From CAZAPG01 sp964486935 (GTDB lineage: Bacteria; Chloroflexota; Anaerolineae; 4572-78; J111), in assembly GCA_964486935.1 (NCBI GenBank), contig CAZAPG010000051.1, positions 1-58,115 of the forward strand: a stretch of DNA of 58,115 nucleotides. The letters are read 5' to 3'. The notes beneath the pieces are model-generated. The model did no database searches. It was given only the letters and a program-made list of their open reading frames with translations, and was not told the origin of the DNA. Below, piece by piece: positions 33,559 through 41,122 of this stretch (position 1 is the first letter of the stretch; each line of letters opens with the position of its first letter). The position numbers and the translations under genes are program-made.

Positions 33559-34539
33559 TCATCTGCCTCGTTCGCCGCGTGTATAGGGGATACCCAGGGC
33601 CGCCGGCGCGCCCAACCGCTTGCGGACCGCTTCTCGGCTGGAAAAGACCAGGGCCACCACCGTAAACAGATAGGGAATCATCTCCAGCCAGACGCCCAAA
33701 ATAGGGTTGCTGGCAAAAGGCAGCCAGGCCACGGCTTGCAGGTCTAGCGGCAGGCGGCGCAGCGCGCCAAAAATGTAGGCCCCCAGCAGGGCGCGCCAGG
33801 GACTCCAGCCGGCAAAAATGACCAGTCCCACGGCAATCCAACCCTGCCCGGCGGTCATGTCGTCAATCCACAGCGGCGTGATGGCCAGCGATAACGACGC
33901 CCCGGCCAACCCTGCAAATAATCCGCCCACAAATACGTAGAGATAGCGTTGAAAATAAACGTTAATGCCAACAGCATCGGCAGCGGCAGGTTTCTCGCCC
34001 ACGGCCCGCAGATGCAGGCCGGGCCGGGTGAGTTCAACCCAAAACCAAACTGCCGGAACCAGCAAAATACCCAGGTACAGCACAATGCTCTGCTCGCCGA
34101 ACAGCGGCCACAGAATAGTGGGGCCAATTACCGGGATGTCGTACATAAAAGGCATTTTAACGGTGGGCAGGCGAGGCACATCTCTAATTTGCACATAAGC
34201 CGCGCCCAGCACCGAGGTTAGCCCCCGACCCACAAAGGTGAGGGCCAGCCCGCTAACTACCTGGTCGGCCCGCAGGCTAATTGTCACCAGCGCGTGAATC
34301 AGGCTGATGCCGCCGGCGGCCAGCATCCCCGCACCCACCCCCAGCCAGGGATTGCCCGTGCCGTAAGATGCAGCAAAGCCGGCCAGCGCGCCCACCAGCA
34401 TCATCCCTTCAACGCCCAGGTTGAGCACGCCGGAGCGTTCGGTTAAAATTTCGCCCAGGGTGGCAAACAGCAGCGGCGTGCCGGTACGCAGCCCGGCCCC
34501 AATAATATTAACCACAAAAACAATGCCGGCCAGTTCCAA
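33559..34539 (-). CDS. BMP-type nucleoside ABC transporter permease (system 1, YufQ-like)
   Basis: The protein has 326 residues. It uses a TTG start (34539) 8 bases after a GGAGGT site, and the upstream permease stops just before. The family motif GEILTERSGVLNLGVEGMM near residue 35 and about eight hydrophobic segments match the second permease of BMP-family importers (NupQ/YufQ, BmpA systems). These carry nucleosides or purine-related solutes inward. It pairs with the larger permease encoded upstream. Confidence 0.88.
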   Translation of the reverse strand: MELAGIVFVVNIIGAGLRTGTPLLFATLGEILTERSGVLNLGVEGMMLVGALAGFAASYGTGNPWLGVGAGMLAAGGISLIHALVTISLRADQVVSGLALTFVGRGLTSVLGAAYVQIRDVPRLPTVKMPFMYDIPVIGPTILWPLFGEQSIVLYLGILLVPAVWFWVELTRPGLHLRAVGEKPAAADAVGINVYFQRYLYVFVGGLFAGLAGASLSLAITPLWIDDMTAGQGWIAVGLVIFAGWSPWRALLGAYIFGALRRLPLDLQAVAWLPFASNPILGVWLEMIPYLFTVVALVFSSREAVRKRLGAPAALGIPYTRGERGR

Positions 34540-34541
34540 GG

Positions 34542-35642
34542 TTACACCTCCGCCGCGCCGGAAGCTACCGGGGCAGATGATCCTATGCGGATGCGGTAGC
34601 GGGTGAAGGTATCGGCGCTAATAACACAAAACAGAATGATACCTTGAATCATCAACGGGATGCCGGCGGGTTGAATGGTATCGCCGCCAACCAACAGCCC
34701 GCCAAACAAATAGGCCACTACAATAACCGCCAGCGGATTTAGCCGGGCCAGCCAGGCAATGATAATGGCGGTAAAGCCATAGCCGGGCGAAAAGTTTTCT
34801 GCCAAACGGTGAACGGCCCCGGCCAGTTCCGACATGCCGGCCAGACCCGATAACCCGCCGGAGATAATCATGGTCAAAATAATATTGCGCGACAGATTCA
34901 TGCCGGCGTAACGGGCGGCTTCGGGGTTGTCGCCAATTACCTTTAACTCATAACCCCATTTGCCGTATTTAAATATGACATATAGCAGCACCGCCGCCGC
35001 AAGCCCGTAAAAAATACCAAAATGGGCCGTCAACCCCCTGAGGGCGGGGATGGCCTCGCCGTAATCGGTGAGGCGGGGAAACCAGGTGTTTCTGGGAAAG
35101 GGGGCGGTTGAGCCAAACCCGCCGGCGGCCCACGGCCCGTAAATAAAGTAGTTGTTAAACTGGGTGGCTACAAAAACCAGCATCACCGAGCTGATAATCT
35201 CGTTGACGCCCAGTTTGGCCTTTAACACGCCGGGGATGGCCCCCCAGGCGGCTCCGGCGGCAAAACCGGCCAGCGTCATCAACACCAGCATAATTGGCCG
35301 GGGCAGGTCTGGCGGCAGCCAGATAATGGCTACGCCGGTGGCCGCCCATGCGCCCAGCAGTAGCTGGCCTTCGGCCCCAATATTCCACAGCCTCATTCTA
35401 AAGGCAATGGTTACGCCCAGCCCGGTGAGAATTAGCGGGGTGGCCTTAACCAGCGTGTCGGAAAAGGAGTAAGTTTCAAAAAAACCGGCTTTGGCCATCC
35501 GCCAGTAGGCCGTAACCGGGTCAAGCCCGCCATAGGCCAATAAAATAGACCCCAGCAGCAGCCCCACAATAATGGCCACCAGAATGCTCACCAATGGCAG
35601 CCAGCGGGGCATGTCCAGCCTTGGTTCAATTTTAATTTGCAT
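34542..35642 (-). CDS. BMP-type nucleoside ABC transporter permease (system 1, YufP-like)
   Basis: The protein has 366 residues. About nine membrane helices include the diagnostic stretches MRLWNIGAEGQLLLGAWAA and PGVLKAKLGVNEIISSVML, and the end region PLAVIVVAYLFGGLLVGGDT is conserved. It forms the heteromeric channel with the smaller permease. Its start overlaps the ATPase gene end by 11 bases. Its counterpart in system 2 shares the same motifs at 44392-45591. Confidence 0.88.
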   Translation of the reverse strand: MQIKIEPRLDMPRWLPLVSILVAIIVGLLLGSILLAYGGLDPVTAYWRMAKAGFFETYSFSDTLVKATPLILTGLGVTIAFRMRLWNIGAEGQLLLGAWAATGVAIIWLPPDLPRPIMLVLMTLAGFAAGAAWGAIPGVLKAKLGVNEIISSVMLVFVATQFNNYFIYGPWAAGGFGSTAPFPRNTWFPRLTDYGEAIPALRGLTAHFGIFYGLAAAVLLYVIFKYGKWGYELKVIGDNPEAARYAGMNLSRNIILTMIISGGLSGLAGMSELAGAVHRLAENFSPGYGFTAIIIAWLARLNPLAVIVVAYLFGGLLVGGDTIQPAGIPLMIQGIILFCVISADTFTRYRIRIGSSAPVASGAAEV

Positions 35643-37164
35643 TTGCCAGCTCCGCTTGAGTACCGGCCATCATCAGCCCAATTTCATTAATCCGTTCATC
35701 ATCCGGGGGAACCTGGCCCATTATCTGCCCTTCGTACACCACTACAATGCGGTCCGAGAGGGAGAGCAGCTCGTCCAGGTCTTCGGAAATTAGCAGAATG
35801 GCCGCGCCCCGGTCGCGCTCATCAATAAGCATTTGATGAATCGATTCGATAGCGCCGACATCCAGCCCGCGCACCGGGTAAACGGCAATAATAACTTTTG
35901 GCTGTTGCGAGATTTCCCGGGCCAGAATGAGCTTTTGCAAATTGCCGCCGGATAGCAGCCGGGCCGGGGTATCAACGCCGGGGGCCATCACGTTGAATTG
36001 CGCTACCAGTTCTTTGGCCCGCTCGCGGGCCAGCGTCAGGTCGACGCGCCAGCCTTTGCCGATGGGGGGTTGTCGATATGATTTTAGAATGAGGTTATCG
36101 GTCAAATCTAAATTGGGCGAGGTGCCAACGCCGGTGCGGTCGGCGGGGATGTAGGACAGTCCCCGGTCGATGGTGTGGGCGCCGGGCCGGTTGGTGACAT
36201 CTTCTCCCTGCGCAATAACCTGGCCGCCGGTAGCCGGCCGCAGCCCGGTAATCACTTCGGCCAGTTCGGTTTGGCCGTTGCCGGCCACCCCGGCAATGCC
36301 CAGCACCTCGCCGGCGCGCACCGAGAGCGAGAGGTTTTTGAGAGCAGGCAGCCCCCGGTCGTTTTCGCAGGAGAGATTCTTAACGGCCAATACTTCTTCG
36401 GCGGGTTGGGCCGGCGTTTTGCTAATGCGAAACAGCACGTCTCGACCCACCATCAGCCGGGCCAGCTCGTCTTTGTTGGTGCTTTGGCCGTCAACCGTGG
36501 CCACAACCCGCCCGCGCCGGAGCACGGTAATCCGGTTGGCAATGGAGATAACCTCATGCAGTTTGTGGCTGATAAAAACAATGGTGTGGCCGGTGGCGGC
36601 CATACCGCGCAAAGTGTCGAACAAATCGGTCACTTCCTGGGGGGTCAACACGGCGGTTGGCTCGTCCATAATTAAAATGCTGGCCCCCTGGTAGAGCATT
36701 TTTAGAACTTCAACGCGCTGCTGCTCGCCCACGGAAAGCTGCCAGATTTTGGCCTGCGGGTCAACCGCCAGATTGTATTTTTGGGATAAGGCTGTCACCT
36801 CGGCCTCGATTTTGCGGGCGTCAATGTAAAAACGAGGCGCGCGCTGGCCCAAAATAAGGTTTTCGGCCACGCTTTGGGTGGGAACCAGCATAAAGTGCTG
36901 GTGAACCATGCCGATGCCGTGATTAATGGCATCGCGGGGGGAACTGAACCTGACTGCCCGGCCTTTGACCATAATTTGGCCTTTGTCGGGCCGGTAGAGG
37001 CCATTGAGCATGTTCATTAAAGTGCTTTTGCCGGCCCCGTTTTCGCCCAGCAAGGCGTGAATTTCGCCTTGTTTCACGGTAAAATCCACGTTATCGTTAG
37101 CCAGTACACCGGGGAAGCGTTTGGTGATGCCTCGCATTTCAAAGGCAAAAGGGGGGTCGCTCAT
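35632..37164 (-). CDS. BMP-type nucleoside ABC transporter ATPase, two fused domains (system 1)
   Basis: The protein has 510 residues from ATG 37164 behind AGGAG. There are two nucleotide-binding domains. The first is complete: Walker A GENGAGKST (40-48), the LSVGEQQRVEVLKML signature, and ILIMDEPTAVLTPQE. The second has a loose Walker A (GVAGNGQTEL), the signature LSGGNLQKL and a Walker B reading VIIAVYPVRGLDVG in place of D-E. Such asymmetry is normal for the sugar/nucleoside importer ATPases (MglA/RbsA/YufO type). It powers uptake by the two permeases encoded just downstream. Confidence 0.9.
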   Translation of the reverse strand: MSDPPFAFEMRGITKRFPGVLANDNVDFTVKQGEIHALLGENGAGKSTLMNMLNGLYRPDKGQIMVKGRAVRFSSPRDAINHGIGMVHQHFMLVPTQSVAENLILGQRAPRFYIDARKIEAEVTALSQKYNLAVDPQAKIWQLSVGEQQRVEVLKMLYQGASILIMDEPTAVLTPQEVTDLFDTLRGMAATGHTIVFISHKLHEVISIANRITVLRRGRVVATVDGQSTNKDELARLMVGRDVLFRISKTPAQPAEEVLAVKNLSCENDRGLPALKNLSLSVRAGEVLGIAGVAGNGQTELAEVITGLRPATGGQVIAQGEDVTNRPGAHTIDRGLSYIPADRTGVGTSPNLDLTDNLILKSYRQPPIGKGWRVDLTLARERAKELVAQFNVMAPGVDTPARLLSGGNLQKLILAREISQQPKVIIAVYPVRGLDVGAIESIHQMLIDERDRGAAILLISEDLDELLSLSDRIVVVYEGQIMGQVPPDDERINEIGLMMAGTQAELANAN

Positions 37165-37184
37165 TGGTTGCTCCTGAAAATAAA

Positions 37185-37212
37185 TACTGCGCGGGGGGTA
37201 ACCCGCGCAGTA
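37185..37212 (-). terminator. Intercistronic hairpin between binding protein and ATPase (system 1)
   Basis: An 11-bp GC-rich stem TACTGCGCGGG/CCCGCGCAGTA has a six-base loop. On the minus-strand transcript it is followed by a U-rich stretch (ATTTATTTT). It lies 37 bases after the binding-protein stop and can act as a partial terminator or an mRNA 3'-end stabiliser. Either would leave more message for the binding protein than for the transporter. Confidence 0.65.
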
Positions 37213-37248
37213 GTATACTAACAATCCTGCATGTCCGCCAATCTCAAA

Positions 37249-38724
37249 TTAATTGAGCGGGGGAATTTCGGCGGTGGGGTCAAAGCCTTCTACCAGGTAG
37301 TCCATGCAGATGGTGCAGGCTTCTCGTCCGGTAATGCCAAAGGCCGACATGTAGCCATCGCTCAGCCCTTCCAGGTCAGACTGGGTAAGGCTGACGCCTG
37401 CGGGGATGACTACGTTGCCCTGGTTGTCGTTGATGGGGCCGGTGAAGATGTCGAAGCGGTCAAATTCGCCGGACTTCATCTGGGCCAGCGCCTCTTGCAC
37501 CTGGGGAATAACCGACTCTGGCACGCTGGGGTAGGGTTCTTGCCCTTCCATAAAGCCGTAAAAACCAACCAGGCCATCGGCGGTAGAGCCGTAGTAATCT
37601 TCCGGGGTCCAGGTTCCTTCGCGTACGCTTCTAACAATGTCTACGTAAAGGGGGCCCCAAATCCAGTAGGGAACGCCCAGGCAGTTCTTTTCCAACCCCA
37701 CACAGGCGTTTGAGGAGTCGTAGGCAATGCCGGTAAAGCCTCGCTCGGCGGCGGCCTGAACCGGGCCGGGGGTGTCGGCCCCGGTAATAATAACCGTAGC
37801 GCCGGCATCCAGCATCGATTCGGCGGCTTCGCGCTCTTTGACCGGGTCAAACCAGGTAAATATCCAGCGGATGTCCATAACGCAATCCGGGCAGGTACGG
37901 CGCATACCCAGCGCCGCCGCGTTAGAGAGTCGAATTACTTCGGCAATAGGGAAGGGGGCAATAATGCCGACTCGTTTTGAGCCGTCTTCGGCGGCTTTGG
38001 CTCCGGCTACCATACCGGCAATGTATTTCATCTCTTCTATAGCGCCAAAAACGTTGCCAAAGTTGGAGCCGTTTTTCTTTTGGCCGGAAATGTGAATAAA
38101 GGCGGTATCGGGAAATTCTTCGGCCACAACGGCGGTGGGGTCCATGTAGCCAAAGGAGGTGGTAAAGATTACGTCGAAGCCCTGGCGAGCCAGGTTGCGG
38201 ATGACCCGCTCGGCATCGGCGCCTTCGGGCACGCTTTCCAGGTAGGCGGTATGAACGTTGTCGAGATTATTTTCCAGATAGCGGCGGCCCTCGTTGTGGG
38301 CAAAGGTCCAGCCACCGTCGCCAATGGGGCCAACGTAAACAAAGGCCACGTTGGTTTTACCCTCTTCAATGGTGGGGATTTGAATTTCGCCGCCAGATTC
38401 GGCCATGGCTTCAACCCCTACGCCTAAAATATTTTGGGCATATTCGGCGCTGGGAATGCACAGTTTCCAGCCGGGTTCAATAATGTTGGCATCTTGAATG
38501 GTGGCGTAACTGCTATCGGTGGCGGCCTTGGCGTTGGTGGCCTCAAAAATGGCCGGGAAAGTCAGCACGTCGCCAAAAAACTTGTCGGCAATTTTCGATA
38601 GCCAGTCGTCGGCCTGCACCACCACATCGCTTTCGCACACCACCTCCTCTTGCGCCAGCGTATGGCCGGGGGCCAGCGAGATGGTAAAGACCAGCAGCAG
38701 TAAAATGGATACTGTCTTTTTCAT
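37249..38724 (-). CDS. BMP-family substrate-binding protein fused to an N-terminal LysM-like domain (system 1)
   Basis: The protein has 491 residues behind a strong GAGGAGG site. A Sec signal (SILLLLVFTISLAPGHTLAQ) is followed at about residues 30-95 by a LysM-like unit (VVVQADDWLSKIADKFFGD ... NIIEPGWKLCIPS). The BMP/Med periplasmic-binding domain follows from ~115 (VAFVYVGPIGDGGWTFAHNEGR, FDVIFTTSFGYMDPT, ISGQKKNGSNFGNVFG). BMP proteins capture nucleosides for import. There is no lipobox, so attachment may rely on LysM holding peptidoglycan rather than on a lipid anchor. It leads the operon ATPase-permease-permease. Confidence 0.85.
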   Translation of the reverse strand: MKKTVSILLLLVFTISLAPGHTLAQEEVVCESDVVVQADDWLSKIADKFFGDVLTFPAIFEATNAKAATDSSYATIQDANIIEPGWKLCIPSAEYAQNILGVGVEAMAESGGEIQIPTIEEGKTNVAFVYVGPIGDGGWTFAHNEGRRYLENNLDNVHTAYLESVPEGADAERVIRNLARQGFDVIFTTSFGYMDPTAVVAEEFPDTAFIHISGQKKNGSNFGNVFGAIEEMKYIAGMVAGAKAAEDGSKRVGIIAPFPIAEVIRLSNAAALGMRRTCPDCVMDIRWIFTWFDPVKEREAAESMLDAGATVIITGADTPGPVQAAAERGFTGIAYDSSNACVGLEKNCLGVPYWIWGPLYVDIVRSVREGTWTPEDYYGSTADGLVGFYGFMEGQEPYPSVPESVIPQVQEALAQMKSGEFDRFDIFTGPINDNQGNVVIPAGVSLTQSDLEGLSDGYMSAFGITGREACTICMDYLVEGFDPTAEIPPLN

Positions 38725-38794
38725 AAAGCTCCTCCTCAGCTAGATAGTGTTATTAAGACTTTAAAAAATTTACACTTTAAAAAATCAAAAAATA

Positions 38795-38977
38795 CAAGAC
38801 TTACGCAGTTGAATACTCAAAACGCCGCTTCGGTACGGCTTTCGCCTACTCAGCATGCGTTTTGAGCAGACCGCCCCCTTCGATACACCCACTCTCTTCG
38901 GTCGCAGGGCTACTCAGGCTGCGTCCTGAACTTGTCGAAGGGGGCTTGTCGAAGGGATGCCAGGTGCGTAACTCCTG
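38795..38977. mobile_element. MITE-like palindromic element, about 183 bp
   Basis: Terminal inverted repeats match at 11 of 13 positions: CAAGACTTACGCA at the left and, on the complement, CAGGAGTTACGCA at the right. Inside are two more dyads: CTCAAAACGC (38816-38825) with GCGTTTTGAG (38857-38866), and CCCCCTTCGA with TCGAAGGGGG. A doubled CTTGTCGAAGGG lies near the right end. No ORF and no clear target duplication. It sits 71 bases upstream of the system 1 binding-protein start. Confidence 0.6.
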
Positions 38978-39201
38978 AAATATTCAATAATCGGGTTGTC
39001 ACCTCCTTTCCGGTTTTGAAAATGCGTTATTCCGGCCCCCAAATATAACAAGGGTTTTTAACAGGCCGATAACTTCTCTGCTGGATATGATACCCTTTTC
39101 GTCTCATTTGGGGTAGTGAGACTTGTCCTCGGATTACAGGATAAATGTCAACTTTTTGCGTTTGCCACTACGGTTAGTTAGGGTGTTTGCTGCAAACGCA
39201 A

Positions 39202-39246
39202 AAAGCCCCACTACCCATAGATGCGCTTTCTTTGTTGAGGGGCTTT
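39202..39246 (-). terminator. Intrinsic terminator of transporter system 2
   Basis: An 8-bp stem AAAGCCCC/GGGGCTTT (39202-39209 with 39239-39246) has a long loop, and the minus-strand transcript ends in GGGGCTTTTTGCG. It lies 134 bases past the stop of the ATPase gene. Confidence 0.6.
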
Positions 39247-39379
39247 ATTTGGCCGGAAGCTGATATAGGTTGAAAATTTGTCAAAACGGTGCAACTATAC
39301 AATATTCCATTCAAAGGTACTGAAATGAGGGTAAATAGTAAATAGTGATTGGTAATTTAATCCAACTACTATTTACAAT

Positions 39380-40939
39380 TTACAAAGCGTTAGCTTCGTG
39401 TTTTTCACCGGCCATCATCAGCCCCAACTCTTCTACCGTGGTTTTATCATTCTCCACAATGCCCATAATTTCACCGCCAAACATCACCGCAATGCGGTCT
39501 GATAGGGCGCGAACCTCGTCCAAATCCTCGGAGATGAGCAGCGTGGCCAGCCCTTCGGCCCGCTGCTGTAGTAACTGGTTGTGAATGTACTCCATTGCGC
39601 CAATATCTACGCCCCGCGTCGGCTGCGAGGCAATAAGCACTCGCGGCTTGCGGGCCAGCTCTCTGGCCAGAATTAACTTTTGAATGTTGCCGCCCGACAG
39701 ATTCTTGACCGGCGTTTCCTGACTGGGCGTTTTTATGTTGAAACTACTAATCATCTCTCTGGCATGTTGACCAATTTGCTTGAAATTTAGAAAAATACCC
39801 TGGCTGTAGGGCTGGCGAATATGGTCTTGCAAAATTAAATTTTCTGCCACGCTAAAATCTTTGATAGCGCCATCGAGCATACGCTCTTCGGGAATGTACG
39901 AGAGTCCGGTGTCGATAATTCGGGCGGGCGGCAGGTTGGTAACATCCCGGCCTTCAATGGAGATTTGGCCCTTGCTAACCGGTAACAGCCCGGCAACCAC
40001 TTCGGCCAGAGAACGCTGCCCGTTGCCCGATACGCCGGCCACGCCTAAAATTTCGCCGCTGCGAACTTCAAAGTTGATGTTACGCAGCGCCGGCGTACCC
40101 TGGGCGTTAACGGCGCTCACATTTTCCAGCTTCAACCGCACATCGCCGGTGGCGGCCTTGGGGCGCTGTCGCTCTAGCAGCACTTCCCGGCCTACCATCA
40201 TACGGGCCAAATCTGCTTTAGTAACTTCTGCGGTAGGTCGCGTACCGATGACTTTTCCATCACGCAGCACCGTTACCCGGTCGGTCAGCGCCACAATTTC
40301 GTGCAGCTTGTGCGAGATAAAGATGAGAGCATGTCCATCGCGGGCCATATTTTTGAAGATAACAAACAGTTCATCCACTTCCTGGGGGGTCAACACTGCC
40401 GTGGGTTCATCCAGTACCAGCAGGGCCGCGCCGCGATACAGGGCTTTGATAATTTCGACCCGCTGCTGCTGCCCCACCGCCAGGCTAGAAATGGTAGCGC
40501 GAGGGTCGATATTAAGGCCATAGTTGCGGGCCAGCTCATTAATGCGGTTGGTTACTATATCCAAATCCAGCCGGGGTTCGCGGGATGAGCGCAGGCCCAG
40601 GGCCACATTATCGGCTACGGTCAGGTTGTCAACCAGCATAAAGTGCTGGTGAATCATCCCAATGCCGTGCCGGATGGAGTCTGACGGCGAGTGGATTTGA
40701 ATGGGTTGGCCGTTGAGCAGAATTTCGCCTTCGTCTGGCTGGTACAGGCCGTAGAGAATTTTCATCAGCGTGCTTTTGCCGGCGCCATTTTCGCCCAGCA
40801 GCGCGTGAATTTCGCCGGCTTTTACGTCAAAATCAACGTGGTCGTTGGCCAGAACGCCGGGAAATTTTTTGACAATACCGCGCATCTCCATTGATTCAAT
40901 GCGGGGCAGGCCCGAGGGCAGCAAGTTATTTTCTGTCAT
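39380..40939 (-). CDS. BMP-type nucleoside ABC transporter ATPase, two fused domains (system 2)
   Basis: The protein has 519 residues from ATG 40939; the reading upstream of it is unconserved and overlaps a hairpin. The first domain has GENGAGKST, LAVGQQQRVEIIKAL and LLVLDEPTAVLTPQE. The second has GVSGNGQRSL, LSGGNIQKLILAREL and the loose Walker B VLIASQPTRGVDIG. The layout and motifs are nearly those of the system 1 ATPase at 35632-37164, so the two are paralogues. It is the last gene of its operon, after the permeases and the binding protein. Confidence 0.9.
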   Translation of the reverse strand: MTENNLLPSGLPRIESMEMRGIVKKFPGVLANDHVDFDVKAGEIHALLGENGAGKSTLMKILYGLYQPDEGEILLNGQPIQIHSPSDSIRHGIGMIHQHFMLVDNLTVADNVALGLRSSREPRLDLDIVTNRINELARNYGLNIDPRATISSLAVGQQQRVEIIKALYRGAALLVLDEPTAVLTPQEVDELFVIFKNMARDGHALIFISHKLHEIVALTDRVTVLRDGKVIGTRPTAEVTKADLARMMVGREVLLERQRPKAATGDVRLKLENVSAVNAQGTPALRNINFEVRSGEILGVAGVSGNGQRSLAEVVAGLLPVSKGQISIEGRDVTNLPPARIIDTGLSYIPEERMLDGAIKDFSVAENLILQDHIRQPYSQGIFLNFKQIGQHAREMISSFNIKTPSQETPVKNLSGGNIQKLILARELARKPRVLIASQPTRGVDIGAMEYIHNQLLQQRAEGLATLLISEDLDEVRALSDRIAVMFGGEIMGIVENDKTTVEELGLMMAGEKHEANAL

Positions 40940-41034
40940 TTGCTTGTAACCTCGCTCAACATGGTTTTGCCGGTAGGGGGCCGATAGACTATCGTTAGCA
41001 TCTTTACTCTTTGTCACCTGTTTAGGGGTGGGTA

Positions 41035-41085
41035 GCAAGTAGCAGGTTGCAGGTAAAAACTTGCCACTTGCTACCTGCTACTTGC
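41035..41085 (-). terminator. Intercistronic hairpin between binding protein and ATPase (system 2)
   Basis: A 13-bp stem GCAAGTAGCAGGT (41035-41047) pairs with ACCTGCTACTTGC (41073-41085). The sequence is built from repeats of AGCAAGT/AGCAGGT. It has no strong U-run, so it may stabilise the upstream message or pause polymerase rather than terminate. It occupies the same place as the hairpin in system 1. Confidence 0.5.
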
Positions 41086-41122
41086 CTTAAACCGGGTTGA
41101 TGGCGAAAACTTTACAAGGCCA

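Larger units (their letters stand above)
38725..39379. other. 655-bp intergenic region with MITE-like element and terminator
   Basis: This gap separates the two nucleoside transporter operons. It contains the leader of system 1, a MITE-like element (38795-38977), and a terminator for system 2 at 39202-39246. A small GTTTGC/GCAAAC dyad lies near 39186. I see no gene in it. Confidence 0.6.
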
